DNA from: Zobellella endophytica
GTDB taxonomy: Bacteria; Pseudomonadota; Gammaproteobacteria; Enterobacterales; Aeromonadaceae
Assembly (NCBI RefSeq): GCF_003012775.1
Contig: NZ_PXYG01000008.1
Coordinates: 149,781-213,780, forward strand
Direction of reading: 5' to 3'
DNA length: 64,000 nt
In this document: piece after piece, positions 19,176-27,833 of the stretch
How the letters are laid out: every line of letters starts with the position of its first letter
Position numbering within the stretch: the first letter of the stretch is position 1
Notes under the pieces: generated by a model
Told to the model about the DNA's origin: nothing
The model's database searches: none
The model's input: the letters and a program-made list of their open reading frames with translations, nothing else
Made by a program: the position numbers and the translations under genes

Positions 19176-20588
19176 TCAGTCCTCCCCGCCGCTTTTCTTC
19201 AGCCGCTTGCTCAGGGCCGGCTGGGAGATGCCGAGCAGGCGGGCGGCCAAAGACTGGTTGCCCTGGGCCCGGCGCATGGCCTCGGCCACCAGCAGCTCGC
19301 CCGCCTGCTGCAGGGTGGGCAGGGGCTGTACCTCGGTGAACAGCGGCTGCTCGGCCGTATCCGCCGCCGGGGTGGGGCTGTCCTGGCCCAGCGCCTGGCG
19401 GAACACCTCCATCGACAGCATATGGCTGCGGTGCCGGCTCATGGCGTCGAACACCAGGGCGCGCAGCTCGCGCACGTTGCCGGGAAAGGCGTAGTTGGCC
19501 AGCAGCACCTGCAGCTCCCTGGGCAGGGTCGGCACCGCCTTGCCCAGCTCCTCGGCGGCTTCGGCCAGGAAGTGGGCCAGCAGCAGGGGCAGGTCGGCCT
19601 TGCGCCGGCGCAGGGGCGGTATCTCCACCTGGTGGATGCGCAGCCGGTAGTAGAGATCCTTGCGAAAGCCGCCGTCCTGCTGCTTTTTGGCCAGATCCTG
19701 ATGGGTGGCCACCAGGATGCGGGCCCGCAGCCGCTTGGGCCTGTCGCTGCCGAGGGGGTAATACTCGCCTTCCTGCAGCAGGCGCAGCAGCTTGACCTGG
19801 GAGGCCTGGCTGAGATCGCCGATTTCGTCCAGGAACAGGGTGCCGCCGGCGGCCTGTTCGATCATGCCGGCCCGGGCCCGGTCGGCGCCGGTAAAGGCGC
19901 CGCGATGGTGGCCGAACAGGGTGTCGGCGAAGACGTTGTCATCCAGCCCGGCGACGTTGACGCTGACCATGGGCCCTTCGGCACTGCCGAGGCGGTGGAT
20001 GGCCCGGGCGATCAGCTCCTTGCCGACCCCGCTCTCGCCGCAGATCAGCACCGGCTGGCGGCTGGCGGCGATGGCCTCCAGGTACTGGAACACGGATCTC
20101 ATGCTCTTGTCCTGGGTGACGATGTCGGCGAAGGCCTCGGGCTTTTCCAGGGTGTCGGTGAGGAAGCGGCGGCGCATCTCCTGGTTCTCCAGACGCATTT
20201 CCTGGGCCTGGATGGCGCGCTGGATACCGCCGATCAGCCGGTCTTCCTCCATGGTTTTCACGAAGTAGTCGTAGGCGCCGAGGCGGATGCAGCTCACCGC
20301 CGTTTCCAGCTGGTTCAGGCCGCTGATGATGATGGCGCCGATGTCGGGATGCTCTTCCTTGATGCGCGCCAGCAGCTCCTCGCCGGACAGGTGCGGCATG
20401 GTCAGGTCGAGCAGCACCAGGCCGATGGGCTCCCGGGCGATGGTGGCCATCACCTCGCGGCTGTCGGTGCAGCGGTAGAGGTGGTTGATGCCCTGGCGCT
20501 CCAGGGCGATGCTCAGGCTGCGCAGGAAGGGGGCTTCGTCGTCCACCAGCAGCACCCCGAAGCTGGGATAGCGGTTATTGGTGATCAC
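19176..20588 (-). CDS. Sigma-54-dependent response regulator (NtrC family)
   Basis: A 470-residue enhancer-binding protein. The receiver has the acidic pair at Asp16-Asp17 and the phospho-acceptor Asp61 (VLLDLTMP). The AAA+ domain has Walker A GESGVGKE (184-191), the sigma-54 contact loop GAFTGA (230-235) and Walker B LFLDEIGD (251-258). A Fis-type HTH ends the protein (LLGISQPALSKRLKK). It overlaps the cognate kinase gene by 14 bp. The palindromes and sigma-54 promoter lie just downstream, so it most likely activates the glutamate/aspartate-type symporter, as AauR does in pseudomonads. Confidence 0.95.
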   Translation of the reverse strand: MITNNRYPSFGVLLVDDEAPFLRSLSIALERQGINHLYRCTDSREVMATIAREPIGLVLLDLTMPHLSGEELLARIKEEHPDIGAIIISGLNQLETAVSCIRLGAYDYFVKTMEEDRLIGGIQRAIQAQEMRLENQEMRRRFLTDTLEKPEAFADIVTQDKSMRSVFQYLEAIAASRQPVLICGESGVGKELIARAIHRLGSAEGPMVSVNVAGLDDNVFADTLFGHHRGAFTGADRARAGMIEQAAGGTLFLDEIGDLSQASQVKLLRLLQEGEYYPLGSDRPKRLRARILVATHQDLAKKQQDGGFRKDLYYRLRIHQVEIPPLRRRKADLPLLLAHFLAEAAEELGKAVPTLPRELQVLLANYAFPGNVRELRALVFDAMSRHRSHMLSMEVFRQALGQDSPTPAADTAEQPLFTEVQPLPTLQQAGELLVAEAMRRAQGNQSLAARLLGISQPALSKRLKKSGGED

Positions 20589-22299
20589 TCTGGTTTCCTT
20601 TGAGCGCGGGCAGGGTAAGGGTGGCGGTGGTGCCCTGGCCGGGGGTGGAGTCGTATTCCAGCCGGCCGCCGTGCTCCTGCACTATGCCGGTGGACACCGC
20701 CAGGCCCAGGCCGATGCCGCCCTGCTCGCGTTTGGTGGTGAAAAAGGGATCCCGCAGCCGGGACAGGTGCTCCGGGGCGATGCCCCGGCCCTGGTCGCGG
20801 ACTTCCAGGCCGAGTTCATGGGCGCCGGCCAGGTAGCGGGTGCTCACCGTTATGCCCTGCTCGGGATTGGTGAGCGCCTGGCAGGCATTGACGATCAGGT
20901 TGATCACCACCTGCTCGATGCGCTGGCCGTTGCCGCGAAAGGGCGGCAGCCCCTCGCCGTAGCTCACCTCGAAGTGGTGGCTGGCCTGGCGGATGCTGGT
21001 GTCGACCAAGCGGATGGCGGTGGCCACCACGGCGTTGAGATCCACGGTTTCGTTGAGCTCGCCCGGTCCCTGGCGGGCGAAGTCGCGCAGATCGTCGACG
21101 ATGCGGCGGATGCGATCGGCACTGGTGAGCATGTCCTCCAGCATGGCCGGGATCTCGTCGCGCATGCGGCTGTAGGGCAGGCCGCCCAAGTAGAAATCAC
21201 CGTGGCGGTGGTAGTGCGCTTCCAGGATCTCCTCCGCGTCCAGGTAGGTCTCCTTCAGCACCGGCAGGTTGAGCAGCAGCAGGCCGCTGGGATTGTTGAT
21301 CTCGTGAGCCACCCCCGACACCAGTATGCCGAGGGAGGCCATCTTGTCGGCCTGCAGCAACTGCTGCTGCTGGCGCTCCAGCGCCCGGCTGCGGCGGTCC
21401 ACTTCCCGGCGCAGGGTCCGGTTCCAGATCATGATGGCGGCCAGGCCCAGCAGCAGCAGCAGGGAAACCAGGGCGGCGGCCAGGCCGATCTTCTTCCAGG
21501 GCAGGCCGGGGCTTTCCAGCGGGCCCAGCCACTTGTCGTACAGGGCCTGCTGGCGGCCGGTGTTCTTGAGGATGGCCAGCCCCTCGCTGAAACGGGCCAG
21601 CAGCGCCTCGTTGCCCTTGGTCACCATGTAGCCGTAGCGGTGGGGCGGGAAGGGGTGGCCCACCGGCTCCAGGTTGGACAGCTCCAGCTCCCGGCCGAGA
21701 TAGAGGCCGGGCAGGTTGGCCACCAGGGCGAAGTCGTGTCGGCCGGAGGCCAGCAGGCGCAGGGCGTCGGAATGGGTATCGACCGGCACGGCCAGGGCAT
21801 CGGGCGCGAGCTGGCTGAGTTGCTCGTGCATGATGCTGTCGCGCTGCACTATCACCTCCCGCCCGGCCAGCTCGGCCAGGGTGACCTCGGCCGCCTCGCC
21901 CCGGCGGGCGAACAGGGAGTGGTTGATCAGCGCATGGGGCGGGGAGAAGGCGAACTGCCGGGTCCGCTCCGGGGAGAAGACGGCGCCCTGCAGCACGTCC
22001 AGCTCGCCGTCGAGCAGGCGCCGGCGCACCTGCTGCCAGTGGCCGAGCTCGAGCTCCACCTGCATGCCCATCACCTCGGCGATGGCCAGGGTCAGCTCGG
22101 TGTTGTAGCCGTCGGGCTCCCCCCGCTCGTTGATGAACTCGTAGGGCGGATAGTTGAGATCGCCGCCTACCCGGATGATGTCGTCCTGGGCGGCGGCCGG
22201 CCAGGCCAGGACCAGCCAGAGCAGGGCGGCCCAGGGGCTGGCCGGCCGGAGCCGGCTGCCCCTGGTTTTCTGGCCCTGTTCAAGTCCCGTTTCGTTCAT
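20575..22299 (-). CDS. Sensor histidine kinase with periplasmic amino-acid-binding (SBP_bac_3) domain
   Basis: A 574-residue membrane kinase. After a signal peptide (to about residue 37) comes a complete periplasmic family-3 solute-binding domain (DDIIRVGGDLNYPPYEF to about residue 262), one transmembrane helix (272-292), a coiled linker, the HisKA box with His332 in GVAHEINNP, and an HATPase domain with DQGRGIAPE and GLGLAVS motifs. This class senses amino acids directly. Its overlap with the response regulator and the symporter downstream suggest sensing of glutamate, aspartate or a similar acid; the ligand is inferred. Confidence 0.94.
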   Translation of the reverse strand: MNETGLEQGQKTRGSRLRPASPWAALLWLVLAWPAAAQDDIIRVGGDLNYPPYEFINERGEPDGYNTELTLAIAEVMGMQVELELGHWQQVRRRLLDGELDVLQGAVFSPERTRQFAFSPPHALINHSLFARRGEAAEVTLAELAGREVIVQRDSIMHEQLSQLAPDALAVPVDTHSDALRLLASGRHDFALVANLPGLYLGRELELSNLEPVGHPFPPHRYGYMVTKGNEALLARFSEGLAILKNTGRQQALYDKWLGPLESPGLPWKKIGLAAALVSLLLLLGLAAIMIWNRTLRREVDRRSRALERQQQQLLQADKMASLGILVSGVAHEINNPSGLLLLNLPVLKETYLDAEEILEAHYHRHGDFYLGGLPYSRMRDEIPAMLEDMLTSADRIRRIVDDLRDFARQGPGELNETVDLNAVVATAIRLVDTSIRQASHHFEVSYGEGLPPFRGNGQRIEQVVINLIVNACQALTNPEQGITVSTRYLAGAHELGLEVRDQGRGIAPEHLSRLRDPFFTTKREQGGIGLGLAVSTGIVQEHGGRLEYDSTPGQGTTATLTLPALKGNQSDHQ

Positions 22300-22363
22300 G
22301 CCGTCCGCCCGCTGCTACAAAGGCGACAGTATACCATCACTCGGGAGGGACATGGCCGGGGGC

Positions 22364-23572
22364 TCAGTCGTCGCTGGTGGCGGCAATCTTGTGGATGCTG
22401 AGGTCGGCGCCGTTGAATTCCTGTTCCTCGCTGAGCCGCAGGCCGGTCACGGCCTTGATGCCGCCGTACACCAGCAGGGCCCCGATCACCGCCACGGCGA
22501 TGCCGGCCAGGGTGCCGATCAGCTGGGACACCAGGCTGACCCCGCCCAGGCCGCCGAGGGCGGACTGGCCGAAGATGCCGGCGGCGATGCCGCCCCAGGC
22601 GCCGCACAGGCCGTGCAGCGGCCAGACCCCGAGCACGTCGTCGATCTTCCATTTGTTCTGCTGCAGGGTGAACAGCCACACGAACAGGGCGCCGGCCACG
22701 GCGCCCACCGCCAGGGCACCGATGGGGTGCATGATGTCGGAGCCGGCGCACACCGCCACCAGCCCGGCCAGGGGGCCGTTATGGATAAAGCCCGGGTCGT
22801 TCCTGCCCAGGATCAGCGCGGCGATGATGCCGCCGACCATCGCCATCAGCGAGTTGATCGCCACCAGGCCGGAAATGCCGTCCAGGGTCTGGGCCGACAT
22901 CACGTTGAAGCCGAACCAGCCGATGGACAATATCCAGGCGCCCAGGGCCAGGAAGGGGATGTTGGAGGGCGGAAAGGCCACCAGCCTGCCGCCCTTGTAG
23001 CGGCCCTGCCGCACGCCGAGCAGCAGCACCGCCACCAGGCCTATCCAGCCGCCCACCCCGTGCACCACCACCGAGCCGGCGAAGTCGTGAAAGGCGGCGC
23101 CGAAGCTCGCTTCCAGCCAGGCCTGGAAGCCGAAGTTGCCGTTCCAGATCAGGCCCTCGAAGAAGGGATAGACGAAGGCCACGGTCAGCGCCGAGGCGGT
23201 GAGCAGGGGCCAGAACCGGGCGCGCTCGGCGATGCCGCCGGAGACGATGGCCGGGATGGCGGCGGCGAAGGTCATCAGGAAGAAGAACTTCACCAGCTCG
23301 TAGCCCTGGCCGGCGGACAGGGTTTCGGCGTCCTGGAAGAAGGTGACGCCGTAGGCGACCCAGTAGCCGACGAAGAAGTAGGCCACGGCGGAAAAGCCGA
23401 AGTCGGTCATGATCTTGGCCAGGGCGTTGACCTGGTTTTTGTGGCGCACCGTGCCCACCTCGAGGAAGGCGAAGCCGGCGTGCATGGCGAACACCATCAC
23501 GGCCCCCATCAGGATGAAGAGGGTGTTGGCGCTCTGCGCCAGGCTGTCGATGGCGCTGCTGATATGGTCCAT
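22364..23572 (-). CDS. amtB: Ammonium transporter AmtB
   Basis: A 402-residue inner-membrane channel for ammonium. The family-defining twin histidines are in SVVVHGVGGWIG and WPLHGLCGAWGG. Eleven helices and a C-terminal tail of about 30 residues for PII binding (GLRLSEEQEFNGADLSIHKI) are present, and the tail carries the usual conserved D-x-S-x-H pattern. The ATG at 23572 was chosen over the open frame to 23722 because AGGA precedes it and the conserved protein starts there. No glnK is adjacent, which is unusual. Two NtrC-type sites lie upstream. Confidence 0.95.
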   Translation of the reverse strand: MDHISSAIDSLAQSANTLFILMGAVMVFAMHAGFAFLEVGTVRHKNQVNALAKIMTDFGFSAVAYFFVGYWVAYGVTFFQDAETLSAGQGYELVKFFFLMTFAAAIPAIVSGGIAERARFWPLLTASALTVAFVYPFFEGLIWNGNFGFQAWLEASFGAAFHDFAGSVVVHGVGGWIGLVAVLLLGVRQGRYKGGRLVAFPPSNIPFLALGAWILSIGWFGFNVMSAQTLDGISGLVAINSLMAMVGGIIAALILGRNDPGFIHNGPLAGLVAVCAGSDIMHPIGALAVGAVAGALFVWLFTLQQNKWKIDDVLGVWPLHGLCGAWGGIAAGIFGQSALGGLGGVSLVSQLIGTLAGIAVAVIGALLVYGGIKAVTGLRLSEEQEFNGADLSIHKIAATSDD

Positions 23573-23617
23573 TGGTTCCTGTCTCCTGCAACCCGGTTGC
23601 CGCGACGGCAACCCGTG

Positions 23618-23632
23618 CACCGTGGTGGTGCG
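23618..23632. promoter_or_regulatory. NtrC-type binding site, proximal
   Basis: GCACCGTGGTGGTGC fits GCACC-N5-GGTGC exactly. It lies 46 bp upstream of the amtB start, closer than an enhancer usually is, so it may be a governor site or coincidental. Confidence 0.5.
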
Positions 23633-23752
23633 ATGTCGATGCGAACGGTCCAAAGTGGTGCATTCTTGCCCGGCGTGTCGCCGTCGCCGGTCGTCCCTAT
23701 TATGGGCTCCCTTGAGCAACATGCTGATACGAAAGCAAAAATTTTACTGTTG

Positions 23753-23767
23753 GCACCATCTTGGTGC
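23753..23767. promoter_or_regulatory. NtrC-type enhancer site upstream of amtB
   Basis: GCACCATCTTGGTGC is a perfect inverted repeat GCACCA-N3-TGGTGC, the canonical NtrC recognition form. It is 181 bp upstream of amtB, a normal enhancer distance. A matching -24/-12 element could not be assigned with confidence. Confidence 0.7.
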
Positions 23768-23846
23768 GGGGCCCCGTTGTTGGGCCCCGTTACGCACAGG
23801 ACACAGCATGAACCATGCCAAACAGTGTCGGGCCCGGCGGGGTCCC

Positions 23847-24323
23847 TTAGCCGCCGGACCGGCGGCGGGCCAGCCAGTGGTCGAGGGAGACGACGCCGGC
23901 CCCCCGCGCCATCAGCAGCAGCAGCACCGTGGCCCAGACGCCGTGCACCGGGTAGGCCCCCGGGTAGACCAGCAACTGGATCACCGCGGTCATTACCAGC
24001 AGCGCCAGGGCCGAGAGCCGGGTGGCGAGGCCGAGCAGCAGCAGCGTCGGGAACAGGTGTTCGGCCAGGGCGGCCAGGGTGGCGGCCAGCTCCGGCGACA
24101 ACAGCGGCAACCGGTATTCGTCGCGGAACAGGATCACCGCGAGAGGCCTCAGCCGGGGCCAGCCCAGCTGGAACTCACCGGCGACGAGGTCGATGGCCAG
24201 GCCTTCGATCTTGGTCTGGCCCGACTTCCAGAACACGGCGGCGATGGCGAAGCGGCCGAGCAGGGCGACCAGGGAATGGGGGATGCGGCCTAGCCACAGA
24301 TTGCAGTGCTGTACGGGGTTCAT
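23847..24323 (-). CDS. DoxX family membrane protein of the bufferin operon
   Basis: A 158-residue protein with four hydrophobic helices and the DoxX landmarks GRFAIAAVFWKSGQTKI and LLGLATRLSALALLV. DoxX-like proteins accompany many DUF2282/DUF692/DUF2063 operons (GigT in the gold-induced gig operon of Cupriavidus metallidurans). They may handle electrons or thiols at the membrane. Its start overlaps the stop of the DUF2063 gene by 4 bp (ATGA), so it is translationally coupled as the last gene. Confidence 0.88.
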   Translation of the reverse strand: MNPVQHCNLWLGRIPHSLVALLGRFAIAAVFWKSGQTKIEGLAIDLVAGEFQLGWPRLRPLAVILFRDEYRLPLLSPELAATLAALAEHLFPTLLLLGLATRLSALALLVMTAVIQLLVYPGAYPVHGVWATVLLLLMARGAGVVSLDHWLARRRSGG

Positions 24324-25081
24324 GACGAGGCTCCGGCGGGATAAAAGGCGGCGATGGCCTGGTGCTCCAGCAGGAGCGACAGGATGGGGCCCGGTTCGAA
24401 GTCCGGGTGCCGGTGCAGGGTCTGCTCCAGGGCATCGCCGAGTGGCAATCGCCGCAGCAGGGCGTCGATAAAGTCGGTGTCCGCATCACTCGGCGATATC
24501 ACCCGCACCGAGAGCCCCGGACGTAGCAGCAGGGCATTTTCCGGCCGGCGGGGGTCGACCGAAGCGATGGGCAACTGGCCCTGGTGCGCCCGCCACAGGG
24601 AGACGATCCCGTAGCCGGAGCGCAGCAGCCGGACCGGGGGTTGCAACCGCAGGCACTGGCCGGCCAGCCGTTGTTCGTCGGTCAGCAGGGCGGCCAGCGC
24701 CGCCTTGTCGAGCGGGATCGGGTCGGCGGCGTGCTGGGCGTCCAGCCAGGCCAGCTCCAGCCGGGCCATGTCGGCCAGGTAGGGCACCGGGGCGGCGGGG
24801 GGAAACCGCTCGATAAAGGCCGGCAGGGTGCGGCCGTAGTCGGTGAGCAGCGGCGAGGCCGGCGGCTGCTCGCCGATATAGACCCCGGCCAGGGCGCGGA
24901 AGAAGTCCTCGCCGACCAGTTGCCGGCACACCGGGAAGGTGGCGGCCAGGGCCTCGGTGAGCGAGGCCCGCACGTTGTTGCGATAGACCGCGAAGCGCGC
25001 CTGCCGGCCGGGCCGGTCGGCCACCTCGGCGGGCACGGGCAGCCCGGGATCGAACAGCGCCTTGACGAAGCTATGGTGCAT
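24320..25081 (-). CDS. bufC: DUF2063 bufferin maturation partner protein (BufC-type)
   Basis: A 253-residue soluble protein. The first ~95 residues form the DUF2063 domain (YRNNVRASLTEALAATFPVC, then LVGEDFFRALAGVYI). The C-terminal half is a variable helical/beta domain. In RiPP clusters this domain recognises the precursor and presents it to the DUF692 enzyme. The old name 'putative DNA-binding' has no support here. The ATG at 25081 is 2 bp from the DUF692 stop, and no start further upstream is credible because the frame there overlaps that gene. Confidence 0.88.
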   Translation of the reverse strand: MHHSFVKALFDPGLPVPAEVADRPGRQARFAVYRNNVRASLTEALAATFPVCRQLVGEDFFRALAGVYIGEQPPASPLLTDYGRTLPAFIERFPPAAPVPYLADMARLELAWLDAQHAADPIPLDKAALAALLTDEQRLAGQCLRLQPPVRLLRSGYGIVSLWRAHQGQLPIASVDPRRPENALLLRPGLSVRVISPSDADTDFIDALLRRLPLGDALEQTLHRHPDFEPGPILSLLLEHQAIAAFYPAGASS

Positions 25082-25083
25082 CT

Positions 25084-25959
25084 TCAGGACTCCATGGGGG
25101 CGGTCAGCAGGGCCTCGGCCCGGCGGGCTTCCGCCAGCAGCTCCGCGAAGGCGGGGATCTGGTTGTCCCGCTCGATCAGGGTGGGCCGCGGACCCGTGCG
25201 CGCGAGCAGCCGGCGATACAGCGCCCACACCGGTTCGGCGATGGGGGCGCCGTGGCTGTCGATCAGCAGCCGGGCGCCGGCGTCGTCCCGTTGTTCGTCG
25301 AAGCCGGCCAGGTGCAGCTCGCCGATCCGGTCCAGCGGCAGGGCCTCGAGATAGGCGAGGGCGTCGTGGCCGTGGTTGACCGCCGAGACGTAGACGTTGT
25401 TCAGGTCCAGCAGCAGGCCGCAGCCGCTGCGGCGCACCACCTGGTTAATGAAATCGGCCTCCTCCAGGCTGGAGGAGGCAAGGGTCAGGTAGGTGGCGGG
25501 GTTTTCCAGCAAGATGGGACCTTGCAGGCAGTCCTGGATCTGCCCGATATGGTCGCACACCCGTTGCAGCGAGGCCGGGGTGTAGGCCAGGGGCAGCAGG
25601 TCGTTGGCGAAGTGGCCGCCGTGGCCGGTCCAGGCCAGGTGCTCCGACACCGCCTCGGGCTGGTAGCGTGCCACCAGCCGCGCCAGCCGGGCCAGGTGCT
25701 CGCGGTCGAGGGCCTCTTCCCCGCCGATCGACATGCCCACGCCGTGGATGGAGAGCGGATAGCGGGCGCGGATCCGTTCCAGGTAATGGTGGCGCGGGCC
25801 GCCGGCCACCATGTAGTTTTCGGCGTGGATCTCGAAAAAGGCCAGGGGCGGTTGCTCGGCCAGTATGGTGTCGGCGTGCTGGAGCTTGAGCCCCAGCCCG
25901 ACGCCGGCCGGCAGGCGGGAGGCACCGGCGTCCCGGCCCCGAGGCGTTGTCGGTGTCAT
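25084..25959 (-). CDS. bufB: DUF692 multinuclear non-heme iron oxidase (MNIO), bufferin-modifying enzyme
   Basis: A 291-residue TIM-barrel enzyme of the MbnB/BufB family. Metal-ligand segments are all present: EIHAENYM, LSIHGVGMSIGG, SEHLAWTG, LLENPATYL, LLDLNNVYVSAVNHGHD, ELHLAGF and IDSHGAPI. Family members use a di- or tri-iron cluster and O2 to convert cysteines of a small precursor into modified residues (5-thiooxazoles in bufferins, oxazolone/thioamide in methanobactin). The ATG at 25959 is preceded by GGGAGGC; the open frame to 26079 overlaps the precursor gene. It follows the precursor gene by 16 bp. Confidence 0.94.
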   Translation of the reverse strand: MTPTTPRGRDAGASRLPAGVGLGLKLQHADTILAEQPPLAFFEIHAENYMVAGGPRHHYLERIRARYPLSIHGVGMSIGGEEALDREHLARLARLVARYQPEAVSEHLAWTGHGGHFANDLLPLAYTPASLQRVCDHIGQIQDCLQGPILLENPATYLTLASSSLEEADFINQVVRRSGCGLLLDLNNVYVSAVNHGHDALAYLEALPLDRIGELHLAGFDEQRDDAGARLLIDSHGAPIAEPVWALYRRLLARTGPRPTLIERDNQIPAFAELLAEARRAEALLTAPMES

Positions 25960-25975
25960 GGTGCCTCCCATTGGC

Positions 25976-26275
25976 TCAGGCCTTGGTTTCTTCGAAGGCC
26001 TCGAGCTGGCCGTAACCGGTGGGGGAGGTGGGCGAAGCGGTTTCCAGGCAGGTACCGGCGGGCACCAGTTTCCAGGCATTGCCCTGATGGTCCATCATGG
26101 CGGTGCCGGCGCAGGTGGTGCCGGGGCCGGCGGCGCAGTCGTTCTGGCCCTTGAGGGCGACGCCGTAGCATTTTTCGGTTTCGGCGCTGTCCTGGGCCAG
26201 CGCCGGCACGCTGACGGCGGAGAGGGCGGTACCCAGGGCAAAGGCGAGGGTGGTGGCGGTGGTTGCTTTGTTCAT
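25976..26275 (-). CDS. bufA: Bufferin-type metallophore precursor (DUF2282)
   Basis: A 99-residue precursor. Residues 1-27 are a Sec signal peptide ending in PALA, so the modified product is exported to the periplasm. The mature part has four cysteines: Cys36 ([14 protein letters not shown]), Cys47, Cys55 and Cys76. The EKCYG and NDC motifs are diagnostic of DUF2282 bufferins. In characterised bufferins some of the cysteines become thiooxazoles that bind copper and protect the cell from it. In the homologous gig operon, gold induces expression. First gene of a four-gene operon behind an ECF-like promoter. Confidence 0.93.
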   Translation of the reverse strand: MNKATTATTLAFALGTALSAVSVPALAQDSAETEKCYGVALKGQNDCAAGPGTTCAGTAMMDHQGNAWKLVPAGTCLETASPTSPTGYGQLEAFEETKA

Positions 26276-26340
26276 GTTGCGCTTCCTTCTGACAGTCGGT
26301 GTATGGCAAAAAGACGCGGCGTGATTGCCGTCATCCGAAG

Positions 26341-26371
26341 AGTAGACGCAAGCGGGGACGGGGTTCTTACA
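26341..26371 (-). promoter_or_regulatory. Candidate ECF sigma factor promoter of the bufferin operon
   Basis: On the minus strand TGTAAGAAC (-35 region, 26363-26371) and CGTCTACT (-10 region, 26341-26348) are separated by 17 bp between the hexamers. The TGTAAx / CGTCTA pair is typical of ECF-dependent promoters, which control several bufferin operons. Start would be near 26335, about 60 bp before bufA. No ECF sigma gene lies in the window. Confidence 0.6.
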
Positions 26372-26384
26372 AAAATGTCGGCAA

Positions 26385-27752
26385 TTATTTGGCGGGCGCG
26401 TTGCCGCGCTGGGGGATCTCTTCGATTTCCACGATTTTCGAGCGGCTCATCACCACCTTCCAGCGCTGGATCAGCGGCGGGTTCTGGCCCTGTACCTCGC
26501 GGGTGATCAGGTTGATCAGGTAGCGTTTTTCCACCGGCTGGCGGGCGACCTGGTTTTCTTTCAGCTGGTAGACGTGGTGCGAGCCCTTTTCCATCAGCTT
26601 GGACAGCAGGCTCAGATCCAGCTGCAGGCTTTCCCGGGTCTGTTCGTAACCGCTGAGGAAGCGGGTGGGCAGCATGCGCGAGTGGCTGCCGTAGTGCATG
26701 ATCACCTCCTCCCGCTGGCTGATGCTGGCGCGGCGGGCGGCGCGGATGTCCGCATCCAGGCGACTGTTGCGCTTGTAGTCGAACCATTCCAGCTGGCGGC
26801 CCACCAGCTGATTGCTGTGTACGTCGAAATACTGACGGCGCCATTTGGGGCGCCCCTTGCGCAACCAGCGCCACAGGGTGTTACGCAGATCGTCCTTGAA
26901 GATCTCCCGCAGGGCGTAGAGCAGGGCCAGGGCGAAGATCACCATCAGCGAGATGCCGCCCAGGGTCTCGCGTACCTCGTAGGCGGCCAGCGACACCGAG
27001 GTCATCACCACGGCGGTGACCGCGGCCTTGAGCAGCTTCTGCTCGCCGCCGCCCAGCTCGCGGGTCCTTTCCTTGAGCGTTACCGGGTATTCGATAAGCC
27101 GTCGCAGCAGCCGCATCTTGTTGGAGATGCGCGACAGGGAATCGTTGGTGTGGCTGGAGTTGTATTGCTGGGCCTCCCGGTGCCTGCGCTCGACCTCGCA
27201 CACCTCCAGCAACAGGGTCTTGATCAGCCGGTAGTCGCCGTTGCGGGGCAGGTGCGCCACCAGCGACAGCAGCCGCTGCTCGGTGAACCAGGACAGGTAG
27301 TTGTCGATATTGGCGTAGTACTTGAGCAGGGTGTCGTCGGCCGGCACGTTGCGCCGCAGTCGCTTGAGGATCTCCTGGGCCAGGGCGATGAATTCCTCCA
27401 CCTCTTCCCGGGTGACGCCGTCCTTGTCGTTGCGTAGTTCGTGGCTGGACTGCTCCAGCCCCACCACGTACTGGTAGGCGTAGAGGCTGAGGCTGAGCCG
27501 GTATTGTTCGGCGGTGAGCCTGCCCCGGCGGGCCAGCCGGCTGTACACCAGCGGCAGGTGCTGGCGATCGCTGAAATAGGTGCGCTTGACGTGGATGGCG
27601 TTGTGGTAGAACTCCTCTTCCGGCACCACCTGGGTGTTGAGTCCCAGTTCGCCGGGTATAAAGAGGTAAATATCCAGCTTGTGCTCTACCGCCTCCCGCA
27701 GGATGCGGGAGATCTTGAGGGAAAAGCCGTCTTTGCGTTCAACGGTGATCAC
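26385..27752 (-). CDS. Hypothetical membrane protein
   Basis: A 455-residue protein that I do not recognise. It has a largely soluble N-terminal ~245 residues rich in charged helices, two adjacent transmembrane helices around residues 248-290 ([15 protein letters not shown] and [15 protein letters not shown]), and a basic, soluble C-terminal ~160 residues. Both soluble parts should lie in the cytoplasm. It ends 13 bp before the bufferin promoter region, upstream in the same direction, so read-through into that operon is possible. The start at 27752 is the first ATG; no strong ribosome-binding site helps. Confidence 0.7.
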   Translation of the reverse strand: MITVERKDGFSLKISRILREAVEHKLDIYLFIPGELGLNTQVVPEEEFYHNAIHVKRTYFSDRQHLPLVYSRLARRGRLTAEQYRLSLSLYAYQYVVGLEQSSHELRNDKDGVTREEVEEFIALAQEILKRLRRNVPADDTLLKYYANIDNYLSWFTEQRLLSLVAHLPRNGDYRLIKTLLLEVCEVERRHREAQQYNSSHTNDSLSRISNKMRLLRRLIEYPVTLKERTRELGGGEQKLLKAAVTAVVMTSVSLAAYEVRETLGGISLMVIFALALLYALREIFKDDLRNTLWRWLRKGRPKWRRQYFDVHSNQLVGRQLEWFDYKRNSRLDADIRAARRASISQREEVIMHYGSHSRMLPTRFLSGYEQTRESLQLDLSLLSKLMEKGSHHVYQLKENQVARQPVEKRYLINLITREVQGQNPPLIQRWKVVMSRSKIVEIEEIPQRGNAPAK

Positions 27753-27833
27753 GGGCCGGGGGTCGCCAACAAAAAGTGATTAATGACAATATCTTAACCG
27801 ATTTTTACGGTCGGCGCCCCCGGGCCGTGGGCC

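Noticed and set aside
23588..23602. A -24/-12-like element before amtB
   Set aside because: The start site it implies would fall inside the ribosome-binding site, leaving no usable leader.
20578..24325. Long plus-strand frames opposite the kinase and amtB
   Set aside because: These mirror well-supported minus-strand genes and have no ribosome-binding sites or families.
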